Below are positions 63,372 through 64,000 of a DNA stretch of 64,000 nucleotides, one piece after another (the first letter of the stretch is position 1; each line of letters starts with the position of its first letter). A program made the position numbers and the translations under genes. The notes beneath the pieces are model-generated. The model was not told where the DNA came from and did no database searches. It saw only the letters and a list, made by a program, of their open reading frames with translations. The DNA comes from JBBSJZ01 sp041739875 (GTDB lineage Bacteria; Planctomycetota; Planctomycetia; Pirellulales; Pirellulaceae): positions 1-64,000 of the forward strand of contig JBGSNA010000116.1 in the NCBI GenBank assembly GCA_041739875.1, in the 5' to 3' direction.

Positions 63372-64000
63372 GCCACAATTGGCGATTTCCCCTGGCCTCG
63401 CGTGCTCGATCGCTAATCGCCTCGCGACTGGGATTATTCAACAGCGATACAGCCGCTGTCGCATCAACCCCAAGACGCTCGTCGCTGCTCCCTGACTTCG
63501 GTCCGACTGGCTCGCTGCGTTGACGCGGGCTCAATGTGCTTCACTCTGCTCCATTTCGAGAAGTTATTGAAACTCTCCACCGCCCCCGACGCACGCTTGA
63601 CTTCAGCCCGATCCGCCACTTCGTAACGAAGTTGTGAGGTGCCAAAAGACTCCCCCAGCGCAAGGCTTAAGCCGCCAATCAACGAAGCCAAGTCCAAACT
63701 CGCATTGCGTTTTGATCGCCCTAGACGCCGCTGGCACTCTGCCAAGCCAACTCCGCCCTTTCCGCAAAATGAGCGGCTTTGGCGCTAGCCACCGGCCATA
63801 CCTCCTCGCACGGCATCCGAGCGCCGCAATCAACCAGCACCAATTCTGCTAAACCGTTTGGATCGCCCTAAGGTCGCCCTAAGGTCACCAATGTCCCTCG
63901 GGTCAACCGTACACCCTCTGTTCTGGGTAGAAATTTTCCGAAGTGTGCCAAGGAATTCGCTTGCGGTTCGCAACTGAAAGCGCGACAATTGTGGCACTGG
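63372..64000. other. Right-edge region without a supported gene
   Basis: About 630 bases with only short open frames on both strands, none with recognisable similarity or a convincing start. An 11-bp perfect tandem repeat (TCGCCCTAAGG, 63863-63884) is present. The rest may be intergenic or the edge of a gene outside the window. Confidence 0.5.

Noticed and set aside
63372..64000. Short open frames at the right end as genes
   Set aside because: All lack recognisable motifs and good starts and overlap each other on both strands.

Overview
The window looks like chromosomal DNA of a planctomycete, most likely a marine Pirellulaceae (Rhodopirellula-like) bacterium. This rests on the protein families present: a DUF1501 / DUF1549-DUF1553 / planctomycete-type cytochrome operon, a DUF1559 protein with a prepilin-type N-terminus, Tat-exported Gfo/Idh/MocA and FAD oxidoreductases, a Cys-type sulfatase, and a BBP7-like outer-membrane barrel. 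No rRNA, tRNA, CRISPR array, integrase or intact insertion sequence was seen. All functional calls are by reading the sequence; no database search was run.

Layout. 0-4.5 kb: a membrane/stress group (frameshifted DUF421 protein, AI-2E-type permease, small acidic lipoprotein, YghA-like SDR) and the remnant of a zinc alcohol dehydrogenase. 4.6-9.1 kb: exported FAD oxidoreductase with a xanthan-lyase-like C-terminus, DUF1559 protein, tandem hairpins, small lipoprotein. 9.1-21.3 kb (minus strand): a 2006-residue alpha-2-macroglobulin with intact thioester motif, a three-enzyme xylan protein (CE1 esterase + GH10 xylanase + second alpha/beta hydrolase), and a translationally coupled methyltransferase / FAD reductase pair. 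21.5-30.6 kb: UvrD/PcrA-type helicase, an anchored hypothetical protein, two Gfo/Idh/MocA oxidoreductases, YaiI/YqxD protein, sulfatase, AP2-like protein and a stand-alone response regulator.

31-47 kb (plus strand) is the most interesting part: a run of genes that fits the breakdown and salvage of D-amino-acid peptides, probably peptidoglycan-derived. It holds a D-aminoacylase fused to a class-C beta-lactamase/D-aminopeptidase-fold domain, an FAD oxidoreductase, a sialidase-fold protein, a DgcN-like (DUF1611) enzyme overlapping an enolase-superfamily racemase/epimerase (DgcA-like), a second beta-lactamase-fold domain fused to a VanX-type D-Ala-D-Ala dipeptidase, an FG-GAP protein, a membrane-anchored PQQ-type propeller and a DUF2817 (M14-like) zinc carboxypeptidase. 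Several of these genes overlap by ATGA, so at least the core 37.6-44.0 kb is probably one transcript.

47-64 kb: glycogen branching enzyme, EF-hand protein, outer-membrane barrel; then a minus-strand operon (DUF1501, DUF1549/DUF1553, PPC-domain protein, cytochrome/WD40 protein) with ATGA overlaps; a DUF2141 protein; and an ABC-2 exporter pair. A recurrent oddity is short tandem duplications (14-24 bp) that straddle stop codons of at least four unrelated genes.
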